This document shows positions 61,416 to 64,000 of a stretch of 64,000 bases of DNA, one piece after another. Positions within the stretch are counted from its first letter, which is position 1. The number at the start of each line of letters is the position of its first letter. The notes beneath the pieces were generated by a model. It did no database searches and was not told the DNA's origin. It saw nothing but the letters and a program-made list of their open reading frames with translations. The DNA comes from Bryum argenteum. Lineage: Eukaryota; Streptophyta; Bryopsida; Bryales; Bryaceae. Where the stretch lies: positions 12,807,495 to 12,871,494 of the forward strand of contig CM073328.1 in the NCBI GenBank assembly GCA_037043015.1. The letters run 5' to 3'. Position numbers and translations under genes: made by a program.

Positions 61416-64000
61416 TCAACAAATAATTGATGCATATCCTTCTAGATCTTCATAGCTAGTGAATTGCTCATCGGCCTTCAGAGCATGCGTTGTGCGCCTC
61501 GGTAATTAAGAGACCCACAAACGGCTCTTCCAAGGAGCACCTGCAAGTTTTCTAGCCCCAACGCGAACTCCAAGGCTCACGTCATTTTCCGGTCTCCCCC
61601 CAACGAGCTCCCCATCTCGTCGAATTCACCTCAGTTGTCGTGCATTCTTGCACTCCTTGTATCATCAAGAAGACAAACCCGCGCGAAAATTATCGCTTTC
61701 ATCGATAGCTCTAGCGGTTTGCAAAGCCGTCGCTTGGAATCCGTCTCTCTCCCCACCCCCCAAATCCACATGCTATTTCGAGGGCCTCACCATCGTCCTC
61801 CCCAAGTGAGCTTTGCACGGTAGTTTGGGGGATGCGACAAGGGGTGCTCTTACAGGAGAGGCCCGGGCGGGGGAGCGACCCCCAAGACGTACACAGGAAA
61901 AGGGGGGAAGGGAGGGGGGGGGGGTAAATAAAGTTGACGATGGATGGCGATGATGGTGATGAGGCTTGCAAGCGGGTGAGTCAGATACCTTAACTTAGCT
62001 TCATGGCTGGGGAAAGTTGGCCCGCATATGCAAATTGTACTGGAAAGCGTAAGAGGATAGCCTGGGAATTGGCATATTTCTGTTGACGGGTAGAGCAACT
62101 GATTTTGCCCATGATGTGATGGTTGGTTGGTATGCCCCAATTATCACGCCCACCCCTAGCCCCGGCTAGCCCTACTCCTACTCGGGGTCTCGGACACATC
62201 ATCCTAACAATGGCCATGCATACTATTCGGTTACACGTTTTTGGTTTTTTCTTTTTGAAACTCCTCTCGTGTCATCAGAGAGATTAACTTACTCTCTCTT
62301 CTCTATTCGCAATGAGTGAGTGACTATCATGGCAAATTTCTCGATTTTCTGGACCATGAATGATTGCCTTGACAAACAACCATAAGAGATTGATTTGGCT
62401 TTGGAGTGTTGAAGACTAGAAAACTTATTTGGTGATTGATTAGTTTATAATTGGAAATTTGTGGTATTGAATGATTGGTATCATTATTTTTTTGTGGAAG
62501 AACATTCAATTAGAAAGTTGTTAAACCTCATCCCAAATGGGGGATTGGGGAACAAGGAAATGGCGAACAAGGAACAAGGAAATGGCAAACTGGGAACAAG
62601 GAAATGGCAAATTGGGAACAATGGAATGAGAGAAAGGGAGAAGGGGAGACATGGAACATTCAAGAGACCGAGACCTATAGGGAAGGAGGGTGGAAAACGG
62701 ACATCAAGGGATGGAGAATGAGGGAGGGTGCATATGTAAGTGATCTATGCATTATGCGGGGAGTCTTCGTCTCTTTATAATTTTTGAAGAGCACGAAATA
62801 AAGAGTTGCCTCCTTGGGAGGAGAAATACCTTAGCTGTTCATTATGTAAATACTTAGTCAAATTTTTATCGAATTTTTTTCATCCCCTGTGATTTTCTTA
62901 CTTTATAAGAGATATAATGAGATCAAATTCCAAATATTGCATGGCATATCTATCACATAGTTTTGTAATCTTCTAGAACAAAGTTCCAACTCACTAGTAG
63001 AGATGTGGTCTAAAACTCTTAACCCTTGAAGCTCTTTTCAAGCATAATTCAAGTTTTGAACTTTTAAGCAACCTAGATGTATAGATTGCCTAGATGGGTT
63101 AAGCTTAATAGATTGCCTAAGATTTTACTAGGTATTTGGTAAAATTTGCAAAGCCAAAATTAAATTTCAGAGCCTTCATTCAGTAAGTTTAGGTTTGAAA
63201 TCTAAAGAGGACAACTCAAAAAAAGGGGTTGTTTAAAATCATGTTTATTACCAAATGACTACTCAAATTTTAAAGCGACCCTAGTCAAAAAGTTTACAAT
63301 ATATCAACAGCAACCCCCAAAAGTTTTGATGACAATCTTTACAATGCCCAAAAAAAATATTGGGAGACAAAATTTTGACAATACGATCTCTCCAATAGTA
63401 AACATTTAACAGTCAATTTTTTTAAAAAAAGAAAACCAAAAAATAGTTTTAAGATCTTATGTTGAAAGTTAAAAGCTGTATTAAGAATTGTTTACACCAT
63501 TGGAAGTACATAGAGGTAGAAATCTCAGTTTTCAGGTTTCAAAGCTCCCAATTAACAACATTATAGTCGTTTGCGCTCTTGGAGGTTAGACTATAGTACG
63601 ATACTCAATGATGGCTAAACTCTCACTACGAGAAATCTAATTGGATGTAACTCGTAAAAGCAATTTTTGTGCATGGGGAAAACTAGTAGAAAATAGAGCA
63701 AGTGAAATCATTGTTTTATGGGCTCTTTTACAATGAGTAAAGAATTTTCTGCAGTTCGATATGTAGGTGTTCCTAAACATGTGTCTAAAGGTGACACAAT
63801 ATACTATTGTATGACGAAACTATCATGTATAAGTGAGTGAAGATTACTAAACCTCCATCATGGAACCTACTCCATCTTAGACCACTCTAGTATACACACA
63901 CTAAATCCAAAAACGATTGGAAACCCAAAAAGGATTGGGAATCCAAAAAGCATAGGGCTTGTACATTTGCTACGAAGGTGTCATTGGGTTGATATATATA
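61416..64000. other. No gene assigned
   Basis: 61,500-62,200 is GC-rich (CCCCACCCCCC, a G-run at about 61,911-61,922) and could be a gene 5' region, but no exon is recognisable. 62,530-62,740 has imperfect GGGAACAAGGAAATGGC repeats, like those at 31.7-34.7 kb. 63,019 has a TTAACCCTTGAAGC end, and 63,300-63,560 repeats text of the 61-kb element. Confidence 0.45.

Noticed and set aside
61635..62217. GC-rich stretch with several overlapping frames
   Set aside because: No exon, splice pattern or domain recognised; could be a promoter or CpG-rich region, so no gene is called.

Overview
The window looks like nuclear DNA of a land plant. It is AT-rich, its genes have many short GT-AG introns, and its proteins (a plant-type NAC alpha subunit, EXO1, a nodulin-related protein) are eukaryotic and plant-like. 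Two small palindromic elements have Stowaway-type ends. Copies of piggyBac and Tc1-like elements are uncommon in well-studied flowering plants, so a bryophyte, lycophyte or fern is a reasonable guess, but the sequence alone does not fix the species.

Layout. At 1-1,002 lies a broken PIF/Harbinger element (end of a Myb-like protein plus a transposase fragment). A 5.3 kb piggyBac element fills 4,486-9,785. Its TTAA target duplications and inverted ends are intact, its transposase keeps all three catalytic aspartates, and it carries a short unknown ORF, a minisatellite and a nested MITE. At 12.1-13.5 kb is a decayed Tc1-like transposase interrupted by a full-length tRNA-derived SINE. A gene island runs from 14 to 30 kb: NAC alpha (minus), EXO1 (plus), an intron-containing NAC alpha pseudogene fragment (minus), a proteasome assembly chaperone 4-like gene (minus), prefoldin subunit 3 (plus) and a nodulin-related protein 1-like gene (minus). 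A tRNA-Gln(UUG) gene lies alone at 41.3 kb. These are independent housekeeping genes with no shared pathway: protein biogenesis and folding (NAC, prefoldin), proteasome assembly, DNA repair, and a stress or nodulin-type protein.

From 30 kb to the end the DNA is mostly repeats. The most unusual is a 4.35 kb element at 34,773-39,125. It has 22/23-matching terminal inverted repeats and a 4-bp CTAC duplication, and it carries one long, broken, intron-containing gene. The predicted protein has a PVDGQH motif reminiscent of ParB-type domains, a C-terminal part vaguely like a DNA methyltransferase, and an acidic tail. I could not assign it to a known transposon superfamily.

A large family of TTAA-flanked, non-autonomous piggyBac-like elements occupies 30-31 kb and 43-61 kb. 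Some are nested and share TTAA sites, and one insertion has a paralogous empty site. A tRNA-derived SINE family (five loci) is present, two copies having clear 12-bp target duplications. Other repeats are two Stowaway-like palindromes, two Tourist-like MITEs with TAA duplications, a CACTA-like element, an inverted-plus-tandem GGGAAC-rich repeat family ending in a ~700 bp GAA expansion, a 285-bp tandem triplication and a 350-bp duplication with hairpins.

Several frame breaks in transposon genes fall in homopolymer runs, so some may be assembly errors rather than decay.
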